Numbered from the stretch's first letter, positions 51,835 through 61,746 are shown. The stretch is 64,000 bases of DNA from Dietzia aurantiaca (GCF_021033825.1 NZ_JAIFXZ010000007.1:83756-147755); one strand, 5' to 3'. Program-made: numbers and translations. The notes: generated from the sequence alone by a model not told the origin.

Positions 51835-53673
51835 TCAGTCCTCGCGCTGGATCGGGGCCCACTCGGGGCCGGTCTCGGCCAGCTCCGGCTCGACCTTGGC
51901 GAACAACGGGGTGGGCTTGGCCAGCGGGGTGCCGGGCACGATCTCGCTGCGGGCCCACCGGGCCTTCTCGGAGGCGTAGTCGCCCATGATCACCGGGTAC
52001 TGGTGGCCGGGCTCGGGCACACCCGAACCCACCACCTCGACGGGCATGTCGTCGGTGACCTCGTGGACCTGCGGTGCGGCCGCCCAGATTCCCTCGCCAC
52101 CGATCGCACCGTGGATCCGCTGGGCGGCTGACGGCATGAACGGGGTGAGCAACGTGTTGGCGTCGGAGACGACCTGCAGCGCGGTGTGCAGGACGGTGCC
52201 CAGTCGCTCACGCTGGTCGGGCTCCTTGGCCAGCTTCCACGGCTCGGTGGCCGCGATGTACCGGTTGGCGGCGCCGACGATGCGCATCGCCTCGGTCACA
52301 CCGGCCTTGAAGCGTGACTGGTCGAGGTGGCCGCCGACGGTGTCGAACGCGGAGCGGGCCTCACGCAGCAACTCGGCGTCCACGTCGGTCAGCGTGCCCG
52401 GTCGCGGGATCTCGCCGAAGTTCTTGTGCGCCATCGACACGGTGCGGTTGACGAGGTTGCCCCAGCCGCCCACCAGCTCGGCGTTGGTACGGCGCACGTA
52501 CTCGTCCCAGGTGAAGTCGGTGTCCTGATTTTCCGGCCCGGCCACGGCGATGAAGTAACGCAGGGCGTCGGGACCGAACTCGGCCAGGAAGTCGCGGACG
52601 TAGATCACCACACCGCGCGACGAGGAGAACTTGGAGCCCGACATTGTGAGGAACTCAGATGAGACCACCTCGGTGGGCAGGTTGAGCGCGCCCAGCGGGC
52701 CGGGCTCGCCACCCTCGGCCCCCCGGCCGTCGTAGCCCAGCAGCTCGGCCGGCCAGATCTGCGAGTGGAAGGTGATGTTGTCCTTGCCCATGAAGTAGTG
52801 GGAGACCGCGTCCGGGTCCGTCCACCATCGGCGCCACGCCTCCGGCTCACCGGAGCGCCACGCCCACTCGATCGACGCCGACAGGTAGCCCACCACGGCG
52901 TCGAACCAGACGTAGAGCTTCTTGTCACCGCGGTCCTGCCAGCCCTCGACCGGGATCGGGATGCCCCAGTCGATGTCGCGGCTCATAGCCCGCGGGCGCA
53001 GGTCCTCGAGCAGGTTGAGCGAGAACTTCAGGACGTTGGGCCGCCAGTCCTTGCGCCCTTTGAGCCAGTCCCCCAGCGCGTCGGCCAGAGCGGGCAGGTC
53101 GAGGAACCAGTGCTCGGTCTCGATGAACATCGGCGTCTCGCCGTTGATCTTCGAGACCGGGTTCTTCAGGTCGATCGGGTCGAGCTGGTTACCGCAGTTG
53201 TCGCACTGGTCGCCGCGCGCACCGTCGTAGCCACAGATCGGGCAGGTGCCCTCGATGTAGCGGTCCGGCAGGGTACGGCCCGTCGACGGGCTCACCGCGC
53301 CCGTGGTGGTCTTGGCCACCATGTACCCGTTGCGGTGCAGACCCTTGAACAACTCCTGCACCACGGCGTAGTGGTTTCGCGTGGTGGTGCGGGTGAACAG
53401 GTCGTAGCTCAGGCCCAGCCCGGCCAGGTCGTCGACGATCACCCGGTTGTACCGGTCGGCCAACGCCTGCACCGGCACCCCCTCCTTCTCCGCCTGGACG
53501 AGGAGGGGGGTGCCGTGCTCGTCGGTGCCCGAGACCATGAGCACGTCGTTGCCGGCCATGCGCTGGTACCTGGAGAAGACGTCCGACGGTACGCCGAACC
53601 CCGAGACGTGTCCGATGTGCCGGGGGCCGTTCGCGTACGGCCATGCGACCGCGGTGAGGACTGTCTTCGCCAT
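51835..53673 (-). CDS. metG: methionyl-tRNA synthetase
   Basis: A 612-residue class I synthetase of the long zinc-containing (type 1, MetG1) form. The HIGH motif is in [17 protein letters not shown]; the zinc knuckles are [18 protein letters not shown]; the KMSKS-equivalent is KFSSSRG. The anticodon-binding helical domain follows (~400-560). There is no C-terminal EMAP-like tRNA-binding domain. TAGGCT lies 6 nt before the ATG, so the mRNA should be leaderless and independent of the BCCT gene upstream. Confidence 0.96.
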   Translation of the reverse strand: MAKTVLTAVAWPYANGPRHIGHVSGFGVPSDVFSRYQRMAGNDVLMVSGTDEHGTPLLVQAEKEGVPVQALADRYNRVIVDDLAGLGLSYDLFTRTTTRNHYAVVQELFKGLHRNGYMVAKTTTGAVSPSTGRTLPDRYIEGTCPICGYDGARGDQCDNCGNQLDPIDLKNPVSKINGETPMFIETEHWFLDLPALADALGDWLKGRKDWRPNVLKFSLNLLEDLRPRAMSRDIDWGIPIPVEGWQDRGDKKLYVWFDAVVGYLSASIEWAWRSGEPEAWRRWWTDPDAVSHYFMGKDNITFHSQIWPAELLGYDGRGAEGGEPGPLGALNLPTEVVSSEFLTMSGSKFSSSRGVVIYVRDFLAEFGPDALRYFIAVAGPENQDTDFTWDEYVRRTNAELVGGWGNLVNRTVSMAHKNFGEIPRPGTLTDVDAELLREARSAFDTVGGHLDQSRFKAGVTEAMRIVGAANRYIAATEPWKLAKEPDQRERLGTVLHTALQVVSDANTLLTPFMPSAAQRIHGAIGGEGIWAAAPQVHEVTDDMPVEVVGSGVPEPGHQYPVIMGDYASEKARWARSEIVPGTPLAKPTPLFAKVEPELAETGPEWAPIQRED

Positions 53674-53679
53674 GGCTAC

Positions 53680-53685
53680 AGCCTA
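53680..53685 (-). promoter_or_regulatory. leaderless -10 element (TAGGCT) of metG overlapping the BCCT stop codon
   Basis: TAGGCT, then 6 nt (GTAGCC), then ATG at 53673. The first three bases are the TAG stop of the BCCT transporter gene. Confidence 0.5.
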
Positions 53686-55356
53686 GGTGGTCGGATCCTC
53701 CTCCTTCGAGGAGGTGGTACCCCCGTGCGCGGCGGCCTCCCGCGCCGCGATGATCTCGTCCTGCTGCTTCTTCGGCATCGCGTAGATCTTCTCGGTGATG
53801 AACGGGTCCGACTGCAGACCTCTGAGCATGGACACGCACATGAACGCCAGGACCACCACGAACGGCGACGCCGCGATGATCGTGAGGTTCTGCAGACTGT
53901 CCAGCGCCAGAGAGGGCTCGCCCTCGCTCAGGCCCGGCAGCAGCATCAGGACCGCCACACCCGCCGTGAGGACGCCCCACAGCACCACGACCCCGCGCTT
54001 GGGCTCCTCGGCACCGAACTCCGACATCGACGCCATGATGATGGACGCCGAGTCCGCGCCGGTGATGAAGAAGATGGCCACCAGCGCCATGGCCAGGAAC
54101 GACAGCAGCCCGGTGAGCGGCAGGTGCTCGAACAGCGAGAACAGCTGGACGGTCGCGTCACCGTCGCCGTAGATGCTCTCCCCCTTGAGCTCCAGGTCCA
54201 GCGCGGCGCCGCCGAGGACCGAGAACCACACGATGCTCAGCGCGCTGGGCACGACCAGCACGCCCACCACGAACTCGCGGATCGTGCGGCCGCGCGAGAT
54301 GCGGGCCAGGAACATGCCCACGAAGGGCGACCAGGAGATCCACCACGCCCAGTAGAAGACCGTCCAGCCCGACAGCCACGGGCCGGCGGTGCCGTTGTCA
54401 CTCGCGCCGGTGCGCGCGGACATGGCGAAGAAGGTGTCGATGTACGCGCCGATCGAGGTGGGGATCAGGTCGAGCATGAACACGGCCGCGCCGGAGAAGA
54501 CCAGCACGAAGATCACCATCAGGATCGCGAGGATCATGTTGATGTTCGACAGCAGCTGGATGCCGCGCTCGATGCCACTGACCGCCGAGGCGACGAAGCA
54601 CAGGCCCAACACGACGATGATGCCGATGACCACCGCGATGCTCTCGCCGGTGATGCTTCCGGTCTGCTGCAGTCCGGCCTGGATCTGCAGCGCGCCGAGG
54701 CCGAGCGAGGCCGCCGTACCGAAAACGGTCGCGAAGATCGCCAGGACGTCGAGGACCTTGCCCTGCCAGCCGTCCGCGCGGCGCTGACCGATCAGCGGGG
54801 CGAACGCGCTGGAGATGAGATGTCGCCCGCCGTAGCGGTAGGCGGTCAGCGCCAGCGAGAGCCCGACCACCGCGTAGACGGCCCAGGCGTGGGCGGTCCA
54901 GTGGAAGGTCGTGGTGGCCATCGCGGTGGTCACGCCGCCGTTGGTTCCCGGCGGATCCTCGACGAAATGCGCCAGCGGCTCGCTCACGCCGTAGAACATC
55001 AGGCCGATGCCCATGCCGGCGGCGAACATCATGGAGATCCAACTGGTGGTGCGGAAGGTCGGCTTCTCGCCGTCCCCGCCGAGCCGCACGTTGCCGTACT
55101 TGCTGAACGCCAGCCACAGGACGAACGCGACGAAGGAGGTCGCCGCGAGGACGTACACCCAGCCGACGCTGTCCACGGTCCAGTCGAAGGCCGCCGTCGC
55201 CGCCGTCTGGAACGAGTCGGTGAACACCAGCCCCCAGACGAGGACCGCGCCGATCAGGATGAGCGCAGGGATGAACACACCCATGCTGATCCCGCTGGTC
55301 GGTGATCCACCCTTGGCAGGTGGAGACTTTGGGACTTTCTCTTCATTGATGGTCAC
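53683..55356 (-). CDS. BCCT-family glycine betaine/choline transporter
   Basis: A 557-residue, 12-TM betaine/carnitine/choline transporter. The family signature WTVFYWAWWISWSPFVGMFLARISRGRTIREFV is complete, including the Trp-rich substrate box. GMGIGLMFYGVSEPLAHF is the TM3 region that in BetP contains the unwound sodium/substrate helix. The short charged tails (no long acidic N- or basic C-terminal sensor like BetP) suggest less osmotic tuning. The start is GTG (VTINEEK); a longer frame is antisense to pabB. It sits between metG and pabB. Confidence 0.92.
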   Translation of the reverse strand: MTINEEKVPKSPPAKGGSPTSGISMGVFIPALILIGAVLVWGLVFTDSFQTAATAAFDWTVDSVGWVYVLAATSFVAFVLWLAFSKYGNVRLGGDGEKPTFRTTSWISMMFAAGMGIGLMFYGVSEPLAHFVEDPPGTNGGVTTAMATTTFHWTAHAWAVYAVVGLSLALTAYRYGGRHLISSAFAPLIGQRRADGWQGKVLDVLAIFATVFGTAASLGLGALQIQAGLQQTGSITGESIAVVIGIIVVLGLCFVASAVSGIERGIQLLSNINMILAILMVIFVLVFSGAAVFMLDLIPTSIGAYIDTFFAMSARTGASDNGTAGPWLSGWTVFYWAWWISWSPFVGMFLARISRGRTIREFVVGVLVVPSALSIVWFSVLGGAALDLELKGESIYGDGDATVQLFSLFEHLPLTGLLSFLAMALVAIFFITGADSASIIMASMSEFGAEEPKRGVVVLWGVLTAGVAVLMLLPGLSEGEPSLALDSLQNLTIIAASPFVVVLAFMCVSMLRGLQSDPFITEKIYAMPKKQQDEIIAAREAAAHGGTTSSKEEDPTT

Positions 55357-55434
55357 AGGTCCACTGGTAGCACGTTGGGGCCGCCAGTCGGTAAGTTTGG
55401 TCGTCTCCAGCTCGGCCCCGGTTGGACCCGGGTC

Positions 55435-56775
55435 GTGCGGATCTGCCACGTTTATACCGTGCATACCTGGGCGGAAGTGCCGCCGGACCCGCTCCGCGTC
55501 CTCGACGCCTGCGCTCGCCGAGCCACCTACGAGGGGCTGCCCCAGCCGGCCGCGCTGCTCGGGGACTGGCTGGGCGCCGCCGCGGTGATCGCCCCGTCCG
55601 TCGAGCTGCTGCCCGTGGCACCGGAGCACGCCTTCGGTGACGGCAGCGCCAGCGCCGACGGAGACGGCCTCGTCGTCGTCGACCCCTCGCCCTCCCCCGC
55701 ACCCGCCGCGGAATCCCGCTACACGCTGGGCTTCCGTTCGTTCCCCGATGTTCCGATCGGCGCCCGCCGCCTCCTGCCCGAGGCGGTGTCCGGCCGCGCC
55801 GACGGCCTGCTCGTCCTCGGCCACGACGGGCGCTGGACCGCACGGGGTGACGCCCCCACCCCGCGCGACCTGGGGCTCGGGAGATATGACGACGACGCCG
55901 TCGCCACCGACACAGTCACCGACGCGGTCGCCGACGCCGACGCGGTCACCAACGCAGCAGCCGACCCCGCCGCGGCCCGTCTGGACTGGGAGGCCCCGGA
56001 CCGGCGGTCGCATCAGGCCGCGGTCCGGGAGTGCCTCGAGGCCATCCGGGCCGGCGAGATCTATCAGGCCTGCCTGTCCACCCGACTCGACGGCCGGCTT
56101 CGCGGCGAGCCGCTCGCGCTGTTCAGTCGGTTGTGGCGGAAGACCCGGGCGCCGCGCGCGGCGTTCATGACCGGGCCGTGGGGCTCGGTGGTCTCGCTGT
56201 CACCGGAGACGTATCTGACGCGAAGCGGCCGCGAGGTGCGCTCCTGCCCCATCAAGGGCACCCTGCCGCGCGCGGCCGATCCCGCACTGCTTCGCGCGTC
56301 GGTCAAGGACGTGGCCGAGAACATCATGATCGTCGACCTGGTCCGCCACGACCTGGGCCGGACCGCCGAACTCGGCTCGGTGACGGTGCCCGAACTGCTG
56401 GCAGTCCACGAGGCGCCCGGCGTGTGGCACCTCGTCTCGACCGTCGCGGCCCGGACCGGCGTTCCGCACCACGAGTTGGTCGAGACCACGTTCCCGCCCG
56501 CCTCCGTCACCGGGACGCCCAAGCTGCGGGCGCGTGGCCTCATCGCCGGGTGGGAGCCGCGGGCGCGCGGGCTGCACTGCGGGGCTGTCGGGATCGCCGG
56601 GCCCGACGAGCTCGACCTGTCCGTGGCCATCCGGACGCTGGAGATCGCGCCGGACGGGCGATGCGAGTTCGGTGTGGGCGGCGGCATCACCATCGACTCC
56701 GACCCGGACGCCGAATGGGACGAATGCGTGCACAAGGCCGCGTTCACATGGGGCGGTGGGCCGGCGCCCTGGTGA
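55435..56775 (+). CDS. pabB: aminodeoxychorismate synthase component I
   Basis: A 446-residue chorismate-binding enzyme that, with a PabA glutaminase, makes 4-amino-4-deoxychorismate for folate. The C-terminal catalytic half contains EIYQACLSTRL, SLSPETYL, the PIKGTLPR motif with the Lys typical of PabB, ENIMIVDLVRHDLGR, TFPPASVTGTPKLRA and GVGGGITIDSDPDAEWDEC. The N-terminal half is shortened and holds an Ala/Asp-rich insert (~150-175). The start is uncertain: GTG at 55435, 55459 or 55477 are all in frame. It is divergent from the BCCT gene and convergent with rsmI. Confidence 0.88.
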   Translation: MRICHVYTVHTWAEVPPDPLRVLDACARRATYEGLPQPAALLGDWLGAAAVIAPSVELLPVAPEHAFGDGSASADGDGLVVVDPSPSPAPAAESRYTLGFRSFPDVPIGARRLLPEAVSGRADGLLVLGHDGRWTARGDAPTPRDLGLGRYDDDAVATDTVTDAVADADAVTNAAADPAAARLDWEAPDRRSHQAAVRECLEAIRAGEIYQACLSTRLDGRLRGEPLALFSRLWRKTRAPRAAFMTGPWGSVVSLSPETYLTRSGREVRSCPIKGTLPRAADPALLRASVKDVAENIMIVDLVRHDLGRTAELGSVTVPELLAVHEAPGVWHLVSTVAARTGVPHHELVETTFPPASVTGTPKLRARGLIAGWEPRARGLHCGAVGIAGPDELDLSVAIRTLEIAPDGRCEFGVGGGITIDSDPDAEWDECVHKAAFTWGGGPAPW

Positions 56776-56815
56776 CGCGGCTCGCTGAGGGGACCCCACA
56801 ACGCGCGTGGGATGA

Positions 56816-57664
56816 CTAATCAGACTCCGCGCGTGCGTCGAGCACCGCCTGGTACAGGTCACGCTTTGTCAGCGACGACCCCTCCGCCACCGCCGCGCAG
56901 GCGTCCTTGAGGCGCTCACCGTCCGTGACCCGCTCCTCGACGATCTCGACCAGATCGTCGAGCGAGGCCTCGGAATCCGCCGCGTCGGCGCCCTCGAGCA
57001 CCACGACGATCTCACCCAGCACCCCGTCGGCCGTGCGTTCGGCCAGCTCCGCGAGCGTTCCGCGCAGCACCTCCTCGTAGGTCTTGGTGAGCTCCCGGCA
57101 CACCGCGGCACGGCGATCCGGCCCGAGCACCTCGGCGGCTTCGGCGAGGGTGTCGGCGAGACGGTGCGGCGACTCGAAGAACACGCAGGTGCGCTCCTCG
57201 GCGGCCAGGCGGGCCAGCCACGTGCGACGCCGCCCGGCGCGGCGCGGCGGGAACCCGTCGAAGCAGAAGCGATCCACGGGCAGACCGCTGAGGACGAGCG
57301 CGGTGGTCACGGCCGACGGTCCCGGCAGACACGTCACCGGCAGACCATCCTCGATACAGGCCACCACCAGCGAATACCCCGGGTCCGAGACCGCGGGCAT
57401 CCCGGCGTCGGTCACGACCGCCACCACGTCACCCGCCCAGACGCGATCGAGCAGCTGCGGCACCCGGCCGGCCTCGTTGTGCTCGTAGAAGCTCATCACC
57501 CGGCCGCTGATGGTGACCTCCAGCGCCGCGGCCAGTGATCGCAGGCGGCGGGTGTCCTCCGCGGCCACCACGTCGGCGGTCTCGAGCAGCTGGCGGAGTC
57601 GGCCCGAGGCGTCGCCCGGGTTCCCGATGGGGGTGGCCGCCAACACGACCCGTCCGGACGTCAT
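56816..57664 (-). CDS. rsmI: 16S rRNA (cytidine-2'-O)-methyltransferase RsmI
   Basis: A 282-residue tetrapyrrole-methylase-fold enzyme that 2-prime-O-methylates C1402 of 16S rRNA. Landmarks: LAATPIGNPGDASGRLRQLL, VAAEDTRR, VTDAGMPAVSDPGY (SAM loop), LPGPSAVTTALVLSGLP, FFESPHRL and the CRELTKTYEEVLRGTL segment. A short C-terminal helical domain follows. The ATG at 57664 has TAAGGT 7 nt upstream, which also reads as an AAGGTGG ribosome-binding site; a GTG at 57673 is less likely. It diverges from pmt, as in mycobacteria. Confidence 0.94.
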   Translation of the reverse strand: MTSGRVVLAATPIGNPGDASGRLRQLLETADVVAAEDTRRLRSLAAALEVTISGRVMSFYEHNEAGRVPQLLDRVWAGDVVAVVTDAGMPAVSDPGYSLVVACIEDGLPVTCLPGPSAVTTALVLSGLPVDRFCFDGFPPRRAGRRRTWLARLAAEERTCVFFESPHRLADTLAEAAEVLGPDRRAAVCRELTKTYEEVLRGTLAELAERTADGVLGEIVVVLEGADAADSEASLDDLVEIVEERVTDGERLKDACAAVAEGSSLTKRDLYQAVLDARAESD

Positions 57665-57671
57665 GTCAGCC

Positions 57672-57677
57672 ACCTTA
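57672..57677 (-). promoter_or_regulatory. -10-like element (TAAGGT) of rsmI
   Basis: Minus-strand TAAGGT, then 7 nt, then ATG at 57664. The same bases could serve as a ribosome-binding site, so leaderless status is uncertain. Confidence 0.35.
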
Positions 57678-57746
57678 TCCCCGTCATCCCGCGAGCCACG
57701 CCTTGCTGCCGCCGGGCGTCCCCCGTGCGCGACACGGACCCCCCAC

Positions 57747-57752
57747 TATGCT
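57747..57752 (+). promoter_or_regulatory. leaderless -10 element (TATGCT) of pmt
   Basis: TATGCT, then 6 nt (CGCCCT), then the GTG at 57759. Confidence 0.55.
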
Positions 57753-57758
57753 CGCCCT

Positions 57759-59270
57759 GTGACCTCGACCCTCGGCGTGCGCGCTCCCGGCCGCCCGCTC
57801 CCCGCCCCCGACACCGGGCCTGTCGAGTCCACCCGCGACCTCATCGCCACCGGCGTCATCCTCGTGCTGGCGTTCGTGACGCGCTTCTGGGGTCTGGGTT
57901 CCGTCACCGACCGCGGCACCCCGGTCTTCGACGAGAAGCACTACGCACCGCAGTCGTTCAACATCTCCCAGCTGGGCATCGAGGAGAACCCCGCATACGG
58001 GTTGGTCGTGCACCCACCGGTGGCCAAGCAGATCGAATCGATCGGCGGGATGCTGTTCGGTTACACGCCGATGGGCTGGCGGTTCACCGCCGCGATCTGT
58101 GGCGTGCTCGTGGTGCTACTGGTCATGCGCATCACCCGGCGGCTCACCCGTTCCACCCAGCTCGGGCTCGTCGCCGGTCTGCTGCTCTGCCTCGACGGCG
58201 TCACGTTCGTCACCTCCCGCATCGGGATGCTGGACATCTACCAGGTGCTGTTCGTCACCGCGGCCGCCGGCGCACTGCTGGTGGATCGCGACCAGATGCG
58301 GGCCCGCATGCATCGTGCCGCCGTCGAGGGCCGTCTTCACCTGTCCGACCTCGGACCGCGACTCGGGTTCAGGTGGTGGCGCTTCACGGCCGGCGTCATG
58401 CTCGGCCTGTCCCTGGGCGTCAAGTGGTCGGGTCTGTACTTCATCGCCTTCTTCGGACTGATGACCGTGGCGTGGGACTGGGCGCTGCGCAGCCGCTACG
58501 GGGTCCGTCGGCCCTTCGCCGGGGCGCTGCTCCGGGACGCGCCGCCGGCTTTCCTCACCCTGGTGATCTGGCCGGCGATCCTCCACTTCTTCACCTGGCT
58601 GCCGTGGTTCGCCGGGGAGAACACGGTGTACCGCCACGCGGTGGGCGCGAAAACCGAGGACACCTGGCTGCCTGATGTCATCCAGTCCTGGATCTACTAC
58701 CAGTCCTCGGTGTTGGACTTCCACTCGTCGCTGACCACCTCGGCCGGGAACCGGCACCCGTGGGAGTCCAAGCCGTGGACGTGGCCGATGAGCCTGCGGC
58801 CGATGCTCTACTACGTCGAGCAGGGCGAGGACGTGGCCGGATGCGGCGAGGCCTCCTGCGTACGGGCGATCATGCTGCTCGGCACACCCGCCATCTGGTG
58901 GCTGGCGATCCCGGTTCTGGCCTGGGCGTTCTGGCGTGCGGTGATCTGCCGCGACGGGCGCTACGCGTTCCCGCTGGTCGGATACGCCGCCGGATACCTG
59001 CCGTGGTTCTTCCAGCACGACCGGCAGATGTACTTCTTCTACGCCGCGGTGATGGTGCCGTTCTTCGTCATGATGGTCTCGCTCGTGCTCGGCGAGATCT
59101 CCGGCCGATCCTCGGATCCCCCACGCAGGCGGTTCATCGGGCGGGCGATCGTCTGCCTGTACCTCGCGTTGGTGATCGTGAACTTCATCTTCATGCTGCC
59201 GATCCTCTCCGGCACGCCGATCACGCAGGCCGAATGGAACATGCAACTCTGGTTGCCGTCCTGGCGGTGA
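57759..59270 (+). CDS. pmt: protein O-mannosyltransferase (PMT/GT39)
   Basis: A 503-residue membrane glycosyltransferase that moves mannose from polyprenyl-phosphate mannose to Ser/Thr of exported proteins. About eleven TM helices are visible. The first loop carries the catalytic acidic pair in GTPVFDEKHYAPQSF; VVHPPVAKQIE follows, and GLSLGVKWSGLYF lies in a later helix. The C-terminal part ends WNMQLWLPSWR as in bacterial PMTs. It is divergent from rsmI; the GTG start is fixed by the leaderless -10 box. Confidence 0.93.
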   Translation: MTSTLGVRAPGRPLPAPDTGPVESTRDLIATGVILVLAFVTRFWGLGSVTDRGTPVFDEKHYAPQSFNISQLGIEENPAYGLVVHPPVAKQIESIGGMLFGYTPMGWRFTAAICGVLVVLLVMRITRRLTRSTQLGLVAGLLLCLDGVTFVTSRIGMLDIYQVLFVTAAAGALLVDRDQMRARMHRAAVEGRLHLSDLGPRLGFRWWRFTAGVMLGLSLGVKWSGLYFIAFFGLMTVAWDWALRSRYGVRRPFAGALLRDAPPAFLTLVIWPAILHFFTWLPWFAGENTVYRHAVGAKTEDTWLPDVIQSWIYYQSSVLDFHSSLTTSAGNRHPWESKPWTWPMSLRPMLYYVEQGEDVAGCGEASCVRAIMLLGTPAIWWLAIPVLAWAFWRAVICRDGRYAFPLVGYAAGYLPWFFQHDRQMYFFYAAVMVPFFVMMVSLVLGEISGRSSDPPRRRFIGRAIVCLYLALVIVNFIFMLPILSGTPITQAEWNMQLWLPSWR

Positions 59271-59315
59271 CCCCCCACGCAGCCTGGCGCACCTGACATG
59301 ACCGGTGAGGGTCAG

Positions 59316-59321
59316 TAGCGT
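59316..59321 (+). promoter_or_regulatory. leaderless -10 element (TAGCGT) of the MscS gene
   Basis: TAGCGT, then 6 nt (CGTGTC), then the GTG at 59328. Confidence 0.5.
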
Positions 59322-59327
59322 CGTGTC

Positions 59328-60395
59328 GTGAACGAGCTACCCATTCCCTTCCCCGATCTCGGGATGTCCGACACGACGCAGGAATGGCTGGTGGAGAAGC
59401 CGGTCATGATCGTCGTCTACATACTTCTGGCGTTGCTGGTGCGATGGATCCTGCACCGGGCCATCGATCGCGTCACCAGGCCCACGGCCGACGGCACCAG
59501 TCCGAGCCTGTGGCCGCGTCGCCGCAGGAAGGCCGATGCCGGGGCCACCGTCGACATCGACGAACACGACGAACACGACGACGAGCAACGCGGAGTCAGC
59601 GCCGACGAGAGCGGTGGACTGACCGCCGAGAGCCTCAAGAAGGCACACCGCAAGCCCGCCGAACAGGCGATGTCCGACCGCAAGCGGGCGGAGCGGCGAG
59701 CCCAGCGCATGGCCACGATCGGGTCGGTGCTCAAGTCGTTGGTGTCCTTCGTCGTCCTCGTCTGGGTGGTCCTGCAGACGCTGGCGATAGTCGGGGTGAA
59801 CGTGGCGCCGTTCATCGCCTCGGCCGGGATCGTGGGCGTGGCGCTCGGCTTCGGCGCCCAGGCGTTGGTGCGTGACTTCCTCTCGGGGATCTTCATGCTC
59901 TTCGAGGACCAGTACGGCGTGGGCGACTGGGTCGACCTGGGCGAGGCCGAGGGCACCGTCGAGAACGTGGGTCTGCGGATCACCTCGCTGCGCGACCTGC
60001 ACGGAACCCTGTGGTACTGCCGCAACGGCGACATCCTGCGCGTGGGCAACTACAGCCAGGACTTCGGTGTGGCGTTCCTCGAGATCCCGGTCTCCTACGG
60101 CGCGGACATCGACCGCGCCTGCAATATCGCCATCGAGACCGCCAAGAGTGCGGCGCTCGAGGAGCCGATCAAGTCCAACCTCATCTCCGGGCCCGAGCTG
60201 GCCGGCGTCAACGAACTCGGTGCGGACTCGTGGTCGCTGCGGATGACGGCGGTGACCCACGCCAACATGCAGTGGGCGACCGAGCGCGAACTCCGGCGCC
60301 GCATCCGCAATGCCTTCGTCGACGCAGGTATCGACGCCCCCTATTCCCATGGCCTGCCGGTGACGCCCATGAAGGCGATCTCCTCGGCCGAATGA
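59328..60395 (+). CDS. MscS-family small-conductance mechanosensitive channel
   Basis: A 355-residue MscS-type channel. TM1 is at ~24-44; a long charged cytoplasmic loop (~55-130, rich in Glu/Asp/Arg/Lys) separates it from TM2 (~140-160). The pore helix and following beta domain read ASAGIVGVALGFGAQALVRDFLSGIFMLFEDQYGVGDWVDLG. The C-terminal domain ends with RELRRRIRNAFVDAGIDAPY. It releases solutes on hypo-osmotic shock, complementing the BCCT osmolyte importer 4 kb away. Confidence 0.92.
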   Translation: MNELPIPFPDLGMSDTTQEWLVEKPVMIVVYILLALLVRWILHRAIDRVTRPTADGTSPSLWPRRRRKADAGATVDIDEHDEHDDEQRGVSADESGGLTAESLKKAHRKPAEQAMSDRKRAERRAQRMATIGSVLKSLVSFVVLVWVVLQTLAIVGVNVAPFIASAGIVGVALGFGAQALVRDFLSGIFMLFEDQYGVGDWVDLGEAEGTVENVGLRITSLRDLHGTLWYCRNGDILRVGNYSQDFGVAFLEIPVSYGADIDRACNIAIETAKSAALEEPIKSNLISGPELAGVNELGADSWSLRMTAVTHANMQWATERELRRRIRNAFVDAGIDAPYSHGLPVTPMKAISSAE

Positions 60396-60478
60396 CGGCT
60401 TGAGCACCGGCGACACGAGCGCGGGCGCGACGACCCTGATCGGGTCCGCCGCGCCCGCGCTGTTGTGCGCCCGTGCAG

Positions 60479-60877
60479 TCAGCCGCCCAGTGCCCTGTCG
60501 ACACTGAATCTGCCGGCCCCGACGGCGGCGATGAGCAAGGCCCCCACTCCGAGCGCGACCACCAGCTCCCAGCCGTTCTGGGTGACGAACGGGCCGTTGG
60601 TGGCGTGCACGAAGTAGAACGCGCCGGCCATGTCCGCGCCGAGCAGGATCCCGGCCAGCGGGGTGAGGATCCCGGCGATGAGTGCGATCCCGGCGGCCAG
60701 CTCGACGCCGGCCACGATCGCGGCGGTGACGTCCGGTTGGGGCACGCCGAAGGAGGCGAACTGCTCCCCCACGCGGGACAGGCCGAGGGTGAAGAACTTC
60801 TGCCACCCGTGCGCCACGAAGACCACCCCGAGCCCGACGCGGGCCAGGAGGATCGCGGCGTCGGTGAGTGTCTCCAT
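60479..60877 (-). CDS. DoxX family membrane protein
   Basis: A 132-residue, four-TM DoxX protein. Landmarks: ILLARVGLGVVFVAHGWQKF, EQFASFGVPQPDVTAAIVAGVELAAGIALI, and FYFVHATNGPF. In mycobacteria DoxX partners with SodA and SseA in a membrane oxidoreductase complex; none of these is nearby, so the role here is open. It starts 5 bp after the stop of the SDR gene and is probably co-transcribed with it. Confidence 0.88.
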   Translation of the reverse strand: METLTDAAILLARVGLGVVFVAHGWQKFFTLGLSRVGEQFASFGVPQPDVTAAIVAGVELAAGIALIAGILTPLAGILLGADMAGAFYFVHATNGPFVTQNGWELVVALGVGALLIAAVGAGRFSVDRALGG

Positions 60878-60882
60878 CCCCC

Positions 60883-61746
60883 TCACGGGAGGACGCCCTG
60901 CGCCGCCTTGTTGATCTTCCGGGCGATGAGCCTCATCGCCAGCTTGTATGCCGGCGGCGCGAACTTCTGGGCCGCGAAGGCCAGCCGGATGTCGGGCGAG
61001 GTGTATACGATGTAGCGTCCCTTGCGCACGCCCTCGATCATCGATTCGGCCGCCTGGTCCGGGGTGACGGCGTGCCGCTGGAACTGCGCCGCGGTCTTGG
61101 CCACCTCGGGGTTCGACCGGTCCACGCCGGCGATCTCGATGCTGCCTACCAGCGGCGTGTCGACGGCGCCCGGACAGACCAGGTGCACACCGATGTCGTA
61201 TGGCGCCAGATCGAAGCGCAGCACCTCGGCGATGCCGCGGATGCCGAACTTGGCGGCACTGTAGGCGGCGTGCCACGGCAGTCCCAGGAGGCCTGCGGCC
61301 GATGAGACCATGACCACCGCGCCGGGCTTGCGGGCTGCCATCATCGCGGGGATGAACGCCTCGATCACGTGGATCGTGCCCATCAGGTTGACCTCGACCA
61401 TGGACCGCCACACGCGGTGTTCGAGCAGGTCCGGGCGGCCCCAGGCCGAGTTGCCGGCCACGTGGAAGATCGCGTCAGGCGCGCCGTTCGCGGCGACGAC
61501 CCGCTCGCCGAACGCGGCAACGGCCTCGTGATCAGTGAGGTCGATAGTCTCGGACGCCAGCACGGAGACCCCCTTGTCGCGGCACTCCTGCGTGACCCCG
61601 GCGAGCCCGTCGGCGTTGACATCGGTCAGCACCAGCCGCGCGCCTTCGTCGGCCAGGCGGATCGCGGCCGAGCGTCCGATCCCGCTGGCCGCGCCCGTCA
61701 CCACACAGATCGCGCCCCGGTAGTCCTTGATCCGCCGCCTCGACAT
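60883..61746 (-). CDS. short-chain dehydrogenase/reductase
   Basis: A 287-residue classical SDR. The cofactor loop is VVTGAASGIGRSAAIRL with LTDVNADGL after strand 2 (Asp, favouring NAD); NxAG reads HVAGNSAWG; the catalytic Ser-Tyr-Lys lie in VMVSSAAG and AAYSAAKFG. The C-terminus (FAPPAYKLAMRLIARKIN) resembles SDRs acting on hydrophobic or acyl substrates. The ATG follows AGGGGAG. Substrate unknown. Confidence 0.88.
   Translation of the reverse strand: MSRRRIKDYRGAICVVTGAASGIGRSAAIRLADEGARLVLTDVNADGLAGVTQECRDKGVSVLASETIDLTDHEAVAAFGERVVAANGAPDAIFHVAGNSAWGRPDLLEHRVWRSMVEVNLMGTIHVIEAFIPAMMAARKPGAVVMVSSAAGLLGLPWHAAYSAAKFGIRGIAEVLRFDLAPYDIGVHLVCPGAVDTPLVGSIEIAGVDRSNPEVAKTAAQFQRHAVTPDQAAESMIEGVRKGRYIVYTSPDIRLAFAAQKFAPPAYKLAMRLIARKINKAAQGVLP

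Noticed and set aside
52765-55305. An 846-codon open frame antisense to metG and the BCCT gene
   Set aside because: Same reasoning: both sense genes are certain and the antisense product is low-complexity His/Arg/Asp sequence.
55357-56013. N-terminal extension of the BCCT transporter
   Set aside because: It is antisense to pabB and low-complexity; the BCCT domain starts shortly after the GTG at 55356.
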